This document shows positions 49,174 to 58,245 of a DNA stretch of 64,000 bases, piece by piece. Below the pieces are notes generated by a model. The model saw only the letters and a program-made list of their open reading frames with translations, made no database searches and was not told where the DNA came from. Position numbers and translations under genes: made by a program. Position 1 is the stretch's first letter; every line of letters starts with the position of its first letter. Source of the stretch: Thermoplasmataceae archaeon (GTDB lineage Archaea > Thermoplasmatota > Thermoplasmata > Thermoplasmatales > Thermoplasmataceae); the NCBI GenBank assembly GCA_038729425.1, contig JAVYSB010000002.1:209097-273096 (forward strand), given 5' to 3'.

Positions 49174-49884
49174 ATGCTATTATGCGTGGGAGAGAAGATC
49201 CAGAACACAGGAGACTCCAGACGAATTAAGGTTTTCATATCAAATTCATACCTGGACCGGTCTATCGCGATGAAAGTTAGGAACAGGCTCGGTGAATACG
49301 GCATAAACGTTTATATCGCGCATAACGAACGCGATGTTTCACCCCTCATTCAGGAAAAGGTATTGGAAAATATCTCAAATTCCACAGTGTTCGTACCCCT
49401 GCTTACGAAGAATTTTTTTTCATCTGAATGGACAATGCAGGAATCTGGTGCAGCCATTGCTCTGCAGAAGGGTGTGATTTCTGTTTCCATAGATGCAGAT
49501 CCTGTTGGATTTCTGTCCAGGTTTGACAGCGTAAAGACGAAGAGGGAAGCTGACGGCTCCGTTTCCGGTGAGGATCTGTCCAACGCCCTTCTCAAGGCGA
49601 TGTTCAAGAGGAACATGATCGGGGCGTCAGAGGTAATTGATGGTCTCGTTAATGCCATGAGCCTTACTGAAGCAAACTACGCAGCTCAATTTCTTAAGGA
49701 AATCGATGATGCGGGAGGAATAGATGCAGACAGTGCGGCCAGGTTATTTGTGGGCGCCTTGGACAACCTTATGATAAAGGGCAGTTTTAAAGCTTCAAAA
49801 ATTCTATCTGACATTCTCTTGAAATATAAAGATAGCTTGCCCAAGGAAACTGTTGAACTTCTCAGCCAGAAGAAGATTTTTTGA
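49174..49884 (+). CDS. stand-alone TIR-domain protein
   Basis: A 236-residue protein with an N-terminal TIR domain (about residues 17-115): first strand KVFISNSYLDRS, the GINVYIAH strand, and the motif FFSSEWTMQES, in which Glu90 aligns with the catalytic glutamate of NADase TIR domains. The rest is helical with no membrane segment. TIR proteins in prokaryotes often degrade NAD+ or make signalling nucleotides in defence. Its start is uncertain: ATG 49174 or GTG 49186, both near TATA-like CTATAAAG and GTTTAATAG. It follows bax1 by 105 nt. Confidence 0.85.
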   Translation: MLLCVGEKIQNTGDSRRIKVFISNSYLDRSIAMKVRNRLGEYGINVYIAHNERDVSPLIQEKVLENISNSTVFVPLLTKNFFSSEWTMQESGAAIALQKGVISVSIDADPVGFLSRFDSVKTKREADGSVSGEDLSNALLKAMFKRNMIGASEVIDGLVNAMSLTEANYAAQFLKEIDDAGGIDADSAARLFVGALDNLMIKGSFKASKILSDILLKYKDSLPKETVELLSQKKIF

Positions 49885-49971
49885 CGATCCAACCAGTCGT
49901 CTGGTGAATATGTATCCGGTCACCTGAAGGAAAAGTTAAATAGTTCGATTGCAAATATATAACCGGTCATA

Positions 49972-50112
49972 ATGAGCAAAAGAAGACTTGGCAAAGATGA
50001 CCTGGAAGAAACAGCCAGCTACGACGAACTCGAAAGGACAATTTTTGGGGACGAAAACAAGCAAAGAAGGAATTATTCAGGGAACAATTCTCGTTCGATC
50101 TCTCGGAAATAG
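49972..50112 (+). CDS. possible 46-residue charged protein
   Basis: An ATG at 49972 opens a 46-codon frame rich in charged residues (begins MSKRRLGKDDLEETASYDEL). A TATA-like GTTAAATAG lies about 33 nt upstream. The last 36 nt overlap the 3' end of the convergent aspS. No family is recognised; it could be spurious. Confidence 0.3.
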   Translation: MSKRRLGKDDLEETASYDELERTIFGDENKQRRNYSGNNSRSISRK

Positions 50113-51366
50113 GGTTGCCTCCCTGATATTCTGAAGATTGCATAATATCATGGTGAGTCTCTCTAGACCGAGACCGAATCCAGCGTGCGGTGGCATTCCA
50201 TACTTGAATGCCTTGATGTAGAAGTCGAAGTCGTCAGGACTAAGCCCTTTACTTAGAAATCTCTTTGTCAGGAGGTCGGGGTCATGTACCCTCTGGGCTC
50301 CTGAGGTAATCTCTTTTTCGTTGTATTGAAGATCAAATGAATTTGACACTTCAGGGTCATCAGGAGAAGGCATGGTATAGAACGCCCTCAGCGAAGATGG
50401 CCACTCAGTGATAAAGTAAAATCCTGGAAATTGCGATCCTATCTCTTTCAATTGATCAGGGGAGAAATCGTCGCCGAATCTGACAACAATATCTCTTTTT
50501 CCAAGGAATTCAATGCACTCCCGGTATGTAACCCTGGGAAACGGTAAGTTAGGTATTTCGAGCCTGATGCCAGTTCTCTCTATTTCCGGTCCAAGTTCAT
50601 TGATAGCTGTCTCTATCCCCTCTTTCACGGCATTTTCAAGCATAAACATGGCATCATTATGGTCCGCGAAGCTCATTTCTATGTCCACGGATGTGAATTC
50701 ATTGAGATGTCTGACTGTGTTGTGTTCTTCAGCTCTGAACGCGGGACCAACTTCGAACACCCTATCGAACCCAGCAGACATCATGATTTCCTTGTACAGT
50801 TGCGGCGACTGGTTAAGAAATGCTTCCCTCTCAAAATATTTTACAGGGAAAAGATCAGCACCACCCTCTGTGGCCGCTGCGACGATCTTTGGGGAATGGA
50901 TCTCCACAAAATTCATTCTATGGAAGAATTCCCTGATACCCCACAGCATCCTGCTCTCTATGGCAAAAATGATAGAGTTTTCTGGCTTTCTGAGGTCTAG
51001 GAAGCGATTGTTGAGCCTGGTTTCGAAATCAGCTGAGACAGGATCGTTTATGCCAAGCGGAAGGGGTTTTTCAGATCTGTTGAGAACGGAGACTTCATTC
51101 GCGATTATCTCAACGTTGCTCGTGCTCTTGCCTTTCTCTGGCATAGTGCCCGTTACACACACTACGGATTCCCGATCTATTTCCCTGATCTCAGCGTAAT
51201 TTGCCAGCATGTCAGGTTTAAGTGTTACCTGAAGTGTACCTGTATTATCTCGGAGAATCATGAATGAAATATTCTTGAGGCTCCTTATTTCCTGTACCCA
51301 GCCACAGACTCTAAGCTGCGATCCGGCAGGTTTCTCTGACACTTTACCGACATAGGTCCTTTCCAT
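50077..51366 (-). CDS. aspS: aspartyl-tRNA synthetase (archaeal type)
   Basis: A class IIb synthetase of 429 residues with an N-terminal OB-fold anticodon domain and catalytic motifs FLDLRKPE, VFEVGPAFRAEEHNTVRHLNEF and the motif 3 GFGLGLERLTM. It is short and lacks the bacterial insertion domain, as in archaeal AspRS. The residue after GWV in the anticodon domain is Gln (GWVQE), where discriminating archaeal enzymes have Trp as I recall, so it might also charge tRNA-Asn. A TATA box ends about 22 nt before the ATG. Confidence 0.94.
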   Translation of the reverse strand: MERTYVGKVSEKPAGSQLRVCGWVQEIRSLKNISFMILRDNTGTLQVTLKPDMLANYAEIREIDRESVVCVTGTMPEKGKSTSNVEIIANEVSVLNRSEKPLPLGINDPVSADFETRLNNRFLDLRKPENSIIFAIESRMLWGIREFFHRMNFVEIHSPKIVAAATEGGADLFPVKYFEREAFLNQSPQLYKEIMMSAGFDRVFEVGPAFRAEEHNTVRHLNEFTSVDIEMSFADHNDAMFMLENAVKEGIETAINELGPEIERTGIRLEIPNLPFPRVTYRECIEFLGKRDIVVRFGDDFSPDQLKEIGSQFPGFYFITEWPSSLRAFYTMPSPDDPEVSNSFDLQYNEKEITSGAQRVHDPDLLTKRFLSKGLSPDDFDFYIKAFKYGMPPHAGFGLGLERLTMILCNLQNIREATLFPRDRTRIVP

Positions 51367-51387
51367 GGTTGGGTCAGGTCATTAAAT

Positions 51388-51395
51388 TATATAAA
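51388..51395 (-). promoter_or_regulatory. TATA box of aspS
   Basis: Read on the minus strand TTTATATA is centred about 25 nt before ATG 51366, implying a leaderless aspS transcript. The divergent nfeD promoter is about 180 bp away. Confidence 0.6.
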
Positions 51396-51548
51396 AATAG
51401 GTTATAGCAACAAGTTTCTTCATATCCGTAATAAACAAACTAATCCGTGATACTGGCATCTGGGATCACGCAGGTAGTGATGTATTATTCCGTATTCAGC
51501 AAGCGATGGATAATTAAAAATTATTTTGTTGAAGGAAAAATTTATAGG

Positions 51549-51567
51549 TTGATATAATAAATATCAA
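51549..51567. promoter_or_regulatory. palindrome next to the nfeD TATA box
   Basis: TTGATAT-AATAA-ATATCAA is a perfect 7-bp inverted repeat with a 5-bp centre. It abuts the TATA/BRE region CCTTATAA (51569-51576), which is centred 26 nt before ATG 51600. A protein bound here would interfere with or recruit TFB, so an operator is plausible. Confidence 0.45.
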
Positions 51568-51599
51568 TCCTTATAACCATATTCTGAATATCTTTGTAT

Positions 51600-52898
51600 A
51601 TGAGGAACCCGGGGTTGGTACTCGCCTTCTTTGTATTTTTCTTGCTGGCAATCCTTATTTTGCCCGCACATCTGGCATCACAGCCGCAGGTATCCTCCAA
51701 GAATGTCATGGTGATAAACCTCGATGAAGAAATTGATCCGGGATCCGGATCGATGATAACAAATGCCCTCAGTGTTTCTAACACAGCGAATACTGCCGCA
51801 GTAATAATCAGCATGAATACGCCCGGCGGCATACTTAACAACATGATACAGATGGTTGATGCAATCAATGCAACCGAAGCAAGGGGAATCCCGGTATACA
51901 CCTACATCGTACCGGATGGTATGGGAGCTTCAGCTGGATCATATGTAGCTATGGCATCAGACAAAATATACATGGGTCCCGGGTCATTTATAGGGCCATC
52001 TACCCCAATAGTAGTTGGTGGCACGGCCCTCGAGCAGAATCACACCGAGGCGGCAATGCTTTCTCTTATGCAGTCAATGGCTACCGCTCATGGCAGGAAT
52101 GCAACAGCAGCTGGCATAATGGTCACATACAACTATGCATATAATTACTCGAGCGCATTCGCTGTGCACTTGGTTGACGGACAGGCAACAAACTTTACAA
52201 ACTTTATAGATGACTTGGGACTTTCGTCTTACCCGCAAACAGTTGTGAACCCGACTGTATATGATAATTTTCTGAGTTTCTTGAGCAACACTTACGTTGA
52301 TGGAATTCTTATTCTAATAGGCGTAATTGCAATTCTTCTTGATCTTTATCATGGAACGGCAATACTTTCTGTCGTTGGAATCGCAATGATTGCTCTCGGA
52401 CTCATAGGGGCGGAAATAGTTGGGGCTTCGCTGGTTGGTCTTATTTTCCTCCTTCTTGGAGGGGTACTCATAATACTGGAATTCAAAACGGGTCATGGAA
52501 TTGCCCTCATATCGGGAGTTATAGTTGGCATGCTGGGGATATTCCTTCTCGCATCGCCCTATCTGGCAGCGAATCAGTATGGATATTCACCGAGCCCGGT
52601 CAACAATGCCAGCATCATCGCAGCTTTAATAATCGTTTTTCTTTCTTTTGTCCTGGCCATATACCTGAGAAGGCTTGTTGTTTCTCTCAAATCAAGGAGA
52701 ATAACCGGAAGCGAGAGCCTTATTGGAACAGTAGGAGTCGTGAAGGATAGGATGTCCCCGAAGGGTACAGTATCCATTGATGGCGTAATGTGGCGGGCTG
52801 AAAGCAACGGTGGCGAGGAAATTCAGAAGGGAGAGGAAGTCAGGATCGTGCGGAGAGAAGGCCTCAAGGTTTTTGTCGAACGAGTCAAAAAGCAATAA
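51600..52898 (+). CDS. NfeD/1510-N-type membrane serine protease homologue
   Basis: A 432-residue membrane protein with three parts: an N-terminal signal anchor, a ClpP-like protease domain (MNTPGG at about 72, Ser111 in GASAGSY), four or five membrane helices, and a C-terminal soluble NfeD OB-fold. Relatives cleave stomatin-like proteins. The catalytic lysine of the family, expected about 17 residues before GRN, appears to be His148. ATG 51600 is chosen by its TATA spacing. A stomatin gene is not adjacent. Confidence 0.85.
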   Translation: MRNPGLVLAFFVFFLLAILILPAHLASQPQVSSKNVMVINLDEEIDPGSGSMITNALSVSNTANTAAVIISMNTPGGILNNMIQMVDAINATEARGIPVYTYIVPDGMGASAGSYVAMASDKIYMGPGSFIGPSTPIVVGGTALEQNHTEAAMLSLMQSMATAHGRNATAAGIMVTYNYAYNYSSAFAVHLVDGQATNFTNFIDDLGLSSYPQTVVNPTVYDNFLSFLSNTYVDGILILIGVIAILLDLYHGTAILSVVGIAMIALGLIGAEIVGASLVGLIFLLLGGVLIILEFKTGHGIALISGVIVGMLGIFLLASPYLAANQYGYSPSPVNNASIIAALIIVFLSFVLAIYLRRLVVSLKSRRITGSESLIGTVGVVKDRMSPKGTVSIDGVMWRAESNGGEEIQKGEEVRIVRREGLKVFVERVKKQ

Positions 52899-52934
52899 AA
52901 ACCAAATTTATAAATATAGACCCGATTGCAGCGA

Positions 52935-53879
52935 GTGCCAAAATCCATATTGGGATTTGATGTTGGAGGAACAAAGATATCTGCTGTTGCTGGCAACGAT
53001 TCTGGGGAAATAATAGCAAACCTGAGAAGGCCAACCATAAAGCATCTCGGAAAAAAGAGGCTGGTCCAGCAACTCGTTGAAATGGGAAATGAGGTAATGG
53101 AGAAAGCCGGTTTCGATGTCGTTGACAGTATAGGAATCCTTTTTGCTGGTCTGGTGGATCAGAAAAATGGTGTCGTGATATCTTCGCCGAATATTCCAGG
53201 TCTAAATAATTTCAACTTAGCCTCGGAAATAAAGTCACATTTCGGAGCGCCTGTCACCCTCGAAAATGATGCAACAGGTGCCGCCATAGCCGAGCGTCTT
53301 TTTGGTTCCGGGACGGATGTTGAAAACTTTGTCTATGTCACGCTCAGCACAGGCATTGGTGGAGGGATCTTCATTAACGGCAAGCTATACCGCGGATCGC
53401 ATGGCCTTGCGGGTGAACTTGGGCACATGGTAATAATGTCCAATGGCCCAACCTGCGGTTGCGGAAGGAAAGGATGTCTTGAGGCCATAGCTGGAGGGAA
53501 GGGCATTGCCAGGAGGGTGTCGGAGAATATTAGCGCTGTCCGTGAATCTCAGTTGTTCTCCACGATGAGGCCCAATGATATTGATGCCCAGGCCGTTTTC
53601 GAAGCTAAGAAGCACAGCGATATGTTTGCCCAGCTCATCATTGAGGAAACAGTTTATTATCTTGCCGTAGGCATAGTCAACATTGTGAACATACTTGACC
53701 CGGAATTAATAATTATTGGCGGGGGTATTTCACGTGCCGGCAACGACCTTTTCCACCCGCTGAGGCTTGCGGTGAAGGAGGAAATGAGGTCGCTTGCAAG
53801 GAAAGTGAAGATCGTCAGGGCACTGGAGAACGGTTCCGATCTGGCTGCGATCGCCGTCCCGTTATTCAAGTATGAATGA
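52935..53879 (+). CDS. ROK-family sugar kinase (glucokinase-like)
   Basis: An ATP-dependent sugar kinase of 314 residues. The phosphate-binding N-terminus is LGFDVGGTKISAV, the catalytic Asp lies in LENDATGAA, and the ROK zinc motif is present (ELGHMVI followed by CGCGRKGCLEAIAGG). Archaeal ROK enzymes phosphorylate glucose and often other hexoses. The GTG at 52935 is preferred because a TATA box (TTTATAAAT, 52907-52915) is centred 24 nt upstream; a TTG at 52926 is in frame. The product could feed OtsA via glucose-6-phosphate. Confidence 0.9.
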   Translation: MPKSILGFDVGGTKISAVAGNDSGEIIANLRRPTIKHLGKKRLVQQLVEMGNEVMEKAGFDVVDSIGILFAGLVDQKNGVVISSPNIPGLNNFNLASEIKSHFGAPVTLENDATGAAIAERLFGSGTDVENFVYVTLSTGIGGGIFINGKLYRGSHGLAGELGHMVIMSNGPTCGCGRKGCLEAIAGGKGIARRVSENISAVRESQLFSTMRPNDIDAQAVFEAKKHSDMFAQLIIEETVYYLAVGIVNIVNILDPELIIIGGGISRAGNDLFHPLRLAVKEEMRSLARKVKIVRALENGSDLAAIAVPLFKYE

Positions 53880-53892
53880 AGTATGACACTGG

Positions 53893-54933
53893 TCACAGGC
53901 CCCCGAATACCCTCTGCTTGAAAGATTTTGGCATCATTTTGGCCATGGTAATGTATCTTCCCACGGATTTTGCTCCGTTTCTGTGTATTCTTTTGTGGAG
54001 AATGTGATGTTTCATGAGCCATGGTCTAATTTCTGAATCCCATTTCTGCTGGTAATAGATAGGATTATCTGTCGCGGCAGCAATTCCCGCAGAATTCCCT
54101 GACCAGAATGCGCCCTGTAACCCACCTGCAGTTGTATTCAACACGGCGTTCACCATATCACCCACAAACATCGTATCCCCTTCCACAACTCTTGCTGCTG
54201 GTTCCGAAAGTGGTATTTGGTGTGCCATGGTCTCTACCATCGCACCGTCAACCTCAGGGAAGCGCCTCGTAAATTCCGCCAGCACATCCTTTGGCGCCGT
54301 GGAATTCAGGGGATAGTAGCATACGCCAACCTTTCTTCTGTCTGGCCCGTCTGCAAAATCCCAGAAGTAGCCACCGGGTGCTCTGTCGCTGAACCACAGT
54401 ATCATCTCATAATCATCCCTCCTGGGCAATTTGCGGATTTCTTCATATGCGACCAGCACCTGGTCACGCGCAAGTTTCGCACCCATGTTTGACTGTGGTC
54501 CGGCAGCTTTGATTATATATTTACCCGTGAATCTCTCCCTATCGGTAGTAACTTCATTTCCGTCAACCGCGTTCACCCTTGTCCTCATCCTTACGTTCAG
54601 CTTTCCGGCAATTGATTCAGAAAGGAATTTCTCATACTTCGTGAAATCGTATACAAGCCCAACGGTTCTGTCGAATGACATTGAGATTGCCTTCCCTGTG
54701 TCAGTGCGAAAGCTCATGGCATGTATGTCTGATGCAACTATACTCTTATCAGTAGGCATGCCTATTCTGTTGACCCATTCCATGGATACCGCACCTGTTG
54801 ACCTGACCGGCAGGCCGATTTCGTCTTTCTTGTCCAGTATGATATAATTCTTACCCGCTTTCTGAAGTGCAATACCCGCAGCCAGTCCCGAGGTTCCGGC
54901 TCCAATCACGACTGCATCATAGTCATAGTTCAT
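53893..54933 (-). CDS. geranylgeranyl reductase-family flavoprotein
   Basis: An FAD-dependent oxidoreductase of 346 residues. The dinucleotide fold is AVVIGAGTSGLAAG with a second conserved FVGDMVNAVLNTTAGGLQGAFWSG near the C-terminus. GGYFWDFAD matches the PxxYxWxFP-type motif of geranylgeranyl reductases. In archaea the family saturates the isoprenoid chains of membrane lipids. ATG 54933 is the better start than one five codons upstream. It is convergent with the ROK gene. Confidence 0.88.
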   Translation of the reverse strand: MNYDYDAVVIGAGTSGLAAGIALQKAGKNYIILDKKDEIGLPVRSTGAVSMEWVNRIGMPTDKSIVASDIHAMSFRTDTGKAISMSFDRTVGLVYDFTKYEKFLSESIAGKLNVRMRTRVNAVDGNEVTTDRERFTGKYIIKAAGPQSNMGAKLARDQVLVAYEEIRKLPRRDDYEMILWFSDRAPGGYFWDFADGPDRRKVGVCYYPLNSTAPKDVLAEFTRRFPEVDGAMVETMAHQIPLSEPAARVVEGDTMFVGDMVNAVLNTTAGGLQGAFWSGNSAGIAAATDNPIYYQQKWDSEIRPWLMKHHILHKRIHRNGAKSVGRYITMAKMMPKSFKQRVFGGL

Positions 54934-55027
54934 TTTAACAGAGCGCATTATGGGTCGGGCATTATTAATTTTGCCCCGATCGGACCCTTTGTGGGCAATA
55001 TCTCCTGAATGGCAGATCGGTTCTGAC

Positions 55028-55834
55028 CTATTGATTAAGTTCTGGGTTGGTTTCTCCCATTAGAATCCTGTAGGCCACGACACCTATCTTCCCTGCGCTG
55101 ACAGAGTTCTCGAGTGAATTGTCATATGCCCATTTCTCCAGGCTATCATAACCCAGATGCCTCAGCCTATGCGTGATGCTGTCTTTTACTGTGATTATTT
55201 CAATGGATTCGCGGTCAAGGTTGGTAGCTTTCCAGAGTCCTACCAACCTGTTGATTTCTTCTACAGGGTTTCTGTGGTCTTCAACCCTGAGATCATAAAC
55301 TATCCGCGAACCCTTCTCAAAACTTCTGGATTCAGATACCACTAGCATTGCCGCACTCTGCTTCCCCCTTCTGTCGCCCCCGTTTTTCTCAGCCGAAAAA
55401 AGGGCACGTATTATTCTGTCCTCAATTCTTCCCTTTTTTTCCATTTCACCGGCCATAGCATTTATTACTCGTTCTCCGGCTAAAATATTGCCCTGTACAG
55501 AAAAACCATCTCCAACGAAATGGCCTGCGTATTCGTGACACTGGCTTCCGGTGAAGGCTTGAGCCTCTCCTTTGGAGTCTACAATTCCGAGTTGCCGCTT
55601 CTCCCTTTCAGGATCTGCGCTTGTGAGTATTTCCAGAGTTTCCTTTGCGGAATGAGTTTTCAAAAGTTCCAAGCCATTCGGACCATACGAATAGTTGGCA
55701 TATGATTGGGTCGCGATAGCTCCAATGCCGGCCAGTGCCCACGGAACAACGGAACCTACCGAGAGATACCTGCTGGCCACACCAACTCCCCACTCCTTTG
55801 CATCCCTGTCATAAACCACCACTGAGAAAGTCAT
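55028..55834 (-). CDS. DUF1028 family protein
   Basis: A 268-residue protein of the DUF1028 family, which has an Ntn-hydrolase-like fold. The start MTFSVVVYDRDAKEWGVGVASRYLSVG and the segments AIATQSYANYSYGPNGLELL and GNILAGERVINAMA are characteristic. The function is unknown. A TATA box on the minus strand (TTTATAAC, about 55856-55864) is 26 nt before the ATG, so the transcript is leaderless. Confidence 0.88.
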   Translation of the reverse strand: MTFSVVVYDRDAKEWGVGVASRYLSVGSVVPWALAGIGAIATQSYANYSYGPNGLELLKTHSAKETLEILTSADPEREKRQLGIVDSKGEAQAFTGSQCHEYAGHFVGDGFSVQGNILAGERVINAMAGEMEKKGRIEDRIIRALFSAEKNGGDRRGKQSAAMLVVSESRSFEKGSRIVYDLRVEDHRNPVEEINRLVGLWKATNLDRESIEIITVKDSITHRLRHLGYDSLEKWAYDNSLENSVSAGKIGVVAYRILMGETNPELNQ

Positions 55835-56356
55835 GGACGATTACCATGAGTGATCGTTATAAATTTTTCCCAGAATGTGGAATTCACAAACTTTAATTGA
55901 TGTGGGACTAAACAATTCAATTAAAGCAGTTACTCATTATTACCGTTATCTGTCCTGATCTTATGTCGCTCTGCGGTATCGGATGTTTGGAATAATTCCC
56001 AAGGAATCTTCGCAAAATATGTTTCTATTGACCATAAGGGGAGTAGAACACCCTATTGTTTGAGACAGAAATATTTCAATTCCAAGTTATTCCCGAGGCC
56101 ATTCACAGCGAATTTATTACTGGAGTGAACTTTCATGGCGCCTTCAGTTATCTGTTCGATTAAATAGATCACTAGTGCTTCTTTCTAATATTTCGCTTAC
56201 AAACCATGAGAGTCAATTTCCCATTCCAAGAAGCTGCTATTCTTTATATTATGAATGATCTCCACATGGTATGGCGAAATTTTCCTAATTATTATATACA
56301 CAATAAAATTTATAAAATATCAGTTTATGTATTTTTGAGGGGATTTTATTACTACC
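55835..56356. other. long AT-rich intergenic stretch before the two-gene cassette
   Basis: 522 bp with no convincing open frame. A TATA-like AATTTATAAAATA at about 56308-56320 and GAGGGG at about 56337 are possible promoter and ribosome-binding elements for the cassette. I see no repeats or tRNA remnants. Confidence 0.5.
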
Positions 56357-57397
56357 TTGGAAAAAATCAATAAGGCCGGTCTTAAGGCAGCATCAAAAAG
56401 TATAAAGACCGCGGAAAAGTATGAAGGAAAGGGGAAGACAAATTTTGCCATAGAGATGAGGAAACTTGCCGGAGATCAGCTTCTTAAGATTGGCCAAACT
56501 GAAGCCGCTAATGCCCAGTTCAATATTGCAGCCAAACTATCCGAAGAAAGAGGGGAGTTTGTCGAAAGGGAGGGGGAACTTCACCAGGCAGCGATTTATT
56601 ATGAACAGGCAATTAAATTAATGCAGAAGAGCGGAAGCGGTAGTGATGGCGGGATAGAGAGAGTAAAGCAGAAGATCATTGGGATCAGTTCAGTATCACC
56701 ACAGGGTGGCAACGATGAGGAAAAGAAAAGAGCTGATCTACTCAAAGAAAGGACGATCGCAAGGGTGTCTGCCGCAGTGGTTGAGCACGAAAGCTCGTCT
56801 GAATATAACCAGAGGCAATATGAAATCAATAAAGAGCTCAGTAGCAGACATTTCTCTGGAATAAAAGGTGACAAAAAAATCAGTCACAACAAGGCTCTTC
56901 ATGAGGGCATTCAAGTTGATCAGGTCGATTTAGACGATGCTATGCTTAACTATAGCAAAACTGCGGACAAGGCCACAAGACACAAGGAATACATTGTTGC
57001 TGGTAACACTTATGTAAGGGTTTACGAAATGTTAGTAAAAAATAATGATGAAAGTCGTGCCCAAGAGTTTATGCATAAAGCCATGGCTGTGTTTTTAGAG
57101 GGTGGCGATTATTATTTCACTAAGAAGAGATACGATGAATCTGCTCGCGCTTTTGAACATGCGGCAACTATTCATATGAAGTTAGGTGAAACAGATTCCG
57201 CCAGAATAGTAATGCGAAGGGCTATAGAATGTTATATGATAGAGGCGGATAATCATCTCAGGAAGAAAATGAAGAAGGCTGCAATATCCCCCATTGAAAG
57301 AGCCATAAGAGTATTAGAAGAAAGTGGAATCCCGGACGACGAAAAACGGAACGAATTGCTAACCCTGAAAACAAACATGGAGCGTGATTTGAATTGA
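56357..57397 (+). CDS. TPR-like helical repeat protein, function unknown
   Basis: A 346-residue soluble protein made almost entirely of helix pairs. Two repeat blocks are visible: residues about 1-90 (RKLAGDQLLKIGQTEAANAQFNIAAKL, YYEQAIKLMQ) and about 190-340 (AGNTYVRVYEML, ALDEGGDYYF-type pairs, ARAFEHAATIHMKLGE, AISPIERAIRVLEE). The pattern fits TPR or alpha-SNAP-like repeats that bind partner proteins. A charged low-complexity link lies between. The start is TTG. It overlaps the next gene by 4 nt, so they are one unit. Arg codons CGT/CGC are commoner than in the surrounding core genes. Confidence 0.7.
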   Translation: MEKINKAGLKAASKSIKTAEKYEGKGKTNFAIEMRKLAGDQLLKIGQTEAANAQFNIAAKLSEERGEFVEREGELHQAAIYYEQAIKLMQKSGSGSDGGIERVKQKIIGISSVSPQGGNDEEKKRADLLKERTIARVSAAVVEHESSSEYNQRQYEINKELSSRHFSGIKGDKKISHNKALHEGIQVDQVDLDDAMLNYSKTADKATRHKEYIVAGNTYVRVYEMLVKNNDESRAQEFMHKAMAVFLEGGDYYFTKKRYDESARAFEHAATIHMKLGETDSARIVMRRAIECYMIEADNHLRKKMKKAAISPIERAIRVLEESGIPDDEKRNELLTLKTNMERDLN

Positions 57398-58245
57398 AAA
57401 CATTAAATGATGCAGAAATGAACGATACGGAAAAGGCAGTGATGGCCAGACACCTCAGAGAAGACGAGGAAGTTTACTATGTCGTTAGGGACGTGAAGTC
57501 TCATGCTGAAGAAATCAGAACTTTTGGGCAGGCTCTGTTTGATCGAACATTGGCAAAAAAGTCAAAAGCCAAGGGAACGGATAAGTTTACTTACATAGTA
57601 TTCACGAGATTAAAGGATTCAGGCGAACCAGCGAGGATGTTGTTTCTGCACGGTATTGATGCACGTGGCCCGCGCCTTCACTTCAACAAAAGCAATACAA
57701 AAAAAGGCACTGAAGGATATTATACCCAAGTTAACACTCTGAGAGTTTCCACTCCACACAGTATCGTTTTCAGTCCGACGCTTGTTTACCGTCTTATAAC
57801 GGAACAGGAAAAATCCAGAATTGAAACCCAAGAAAAGGTTGCTGACAGAAAAGTTACGAAGGAAATCAGGAGGGCAGAGGCTAAAGCAAAGAAAATAGCT
57901 GCGAAAGAAGAGAGAAAACATCCATCAGGGAGGAATTTTTCTACATGGTATGAAGTCAGGTCCCTAGACGTGGACAAGAAGTTGCTAAAAGGGGGATTTG
58001 TGTCTCTGACTGTCGTAGTAGAAAATTTTAAAAGGAGAAATGCAAAAGATTTCGGCACTATAGAACAAATAAAGAATGATATGGGGGTAAGTGCAAAAGG
58101 AGCTTCTTCTTTGGCCTCAGGTAGAGATACTGAGAACCACAATAGGGTAACAAGTTCCATACAGCGGCCGTACGAATTGGATCTATTTTTCCGTGATAAG
58201 ACAGAAGAAGTGTATGCGAAGTTCAGAGAGATTCTAGGAACTTGA
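57394..58245 (+). CDS. unrecognised protein, partner of the TPR protein
   Basis: I do not recognise this 283-residue soluble protein. It has an N-terminal alpha-beta part (residues about 20-135, with DEEVYYVVRDV, FTYIVFTRL and SIVFSPTLVYRL), a strongly charged helix likely to be coiled coil (about 136-170), and a C-terminal alpha-beta part ending RPYELDLFFRDKTEEVYAKFREIL. Both ends resemble the strand-then-helix ending of PH-like domains, but this is only shape. The TTG start overlaps the TPR gene by 4 nt. Confidence 0.6.
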   Translation: MKTLNDAEMNDTEKAVMARHLREDEEVYYVVRDVKSHAEEIRTFGQALFDRTLAKKSKAKGTDKFTYIVFTRLKDSGEPARMLFLHGIDARGPRLHFNKSNTKKGTEGYYTQVNTLRVSTPHSIVFSPTLVYRLITEQEKSRIETQEKVADRKVTKEIRRAEAKAKKIAAKEERKHPSGRNFSTWYEVRSLDVDKKLLKGGFVSLTVVVENFKRRNAKDFGTIEQIKNDMGVSAKGASSLASGRDTENHNRVTSSIQRPYELDLFFRDKTEEVYAKFREILGT

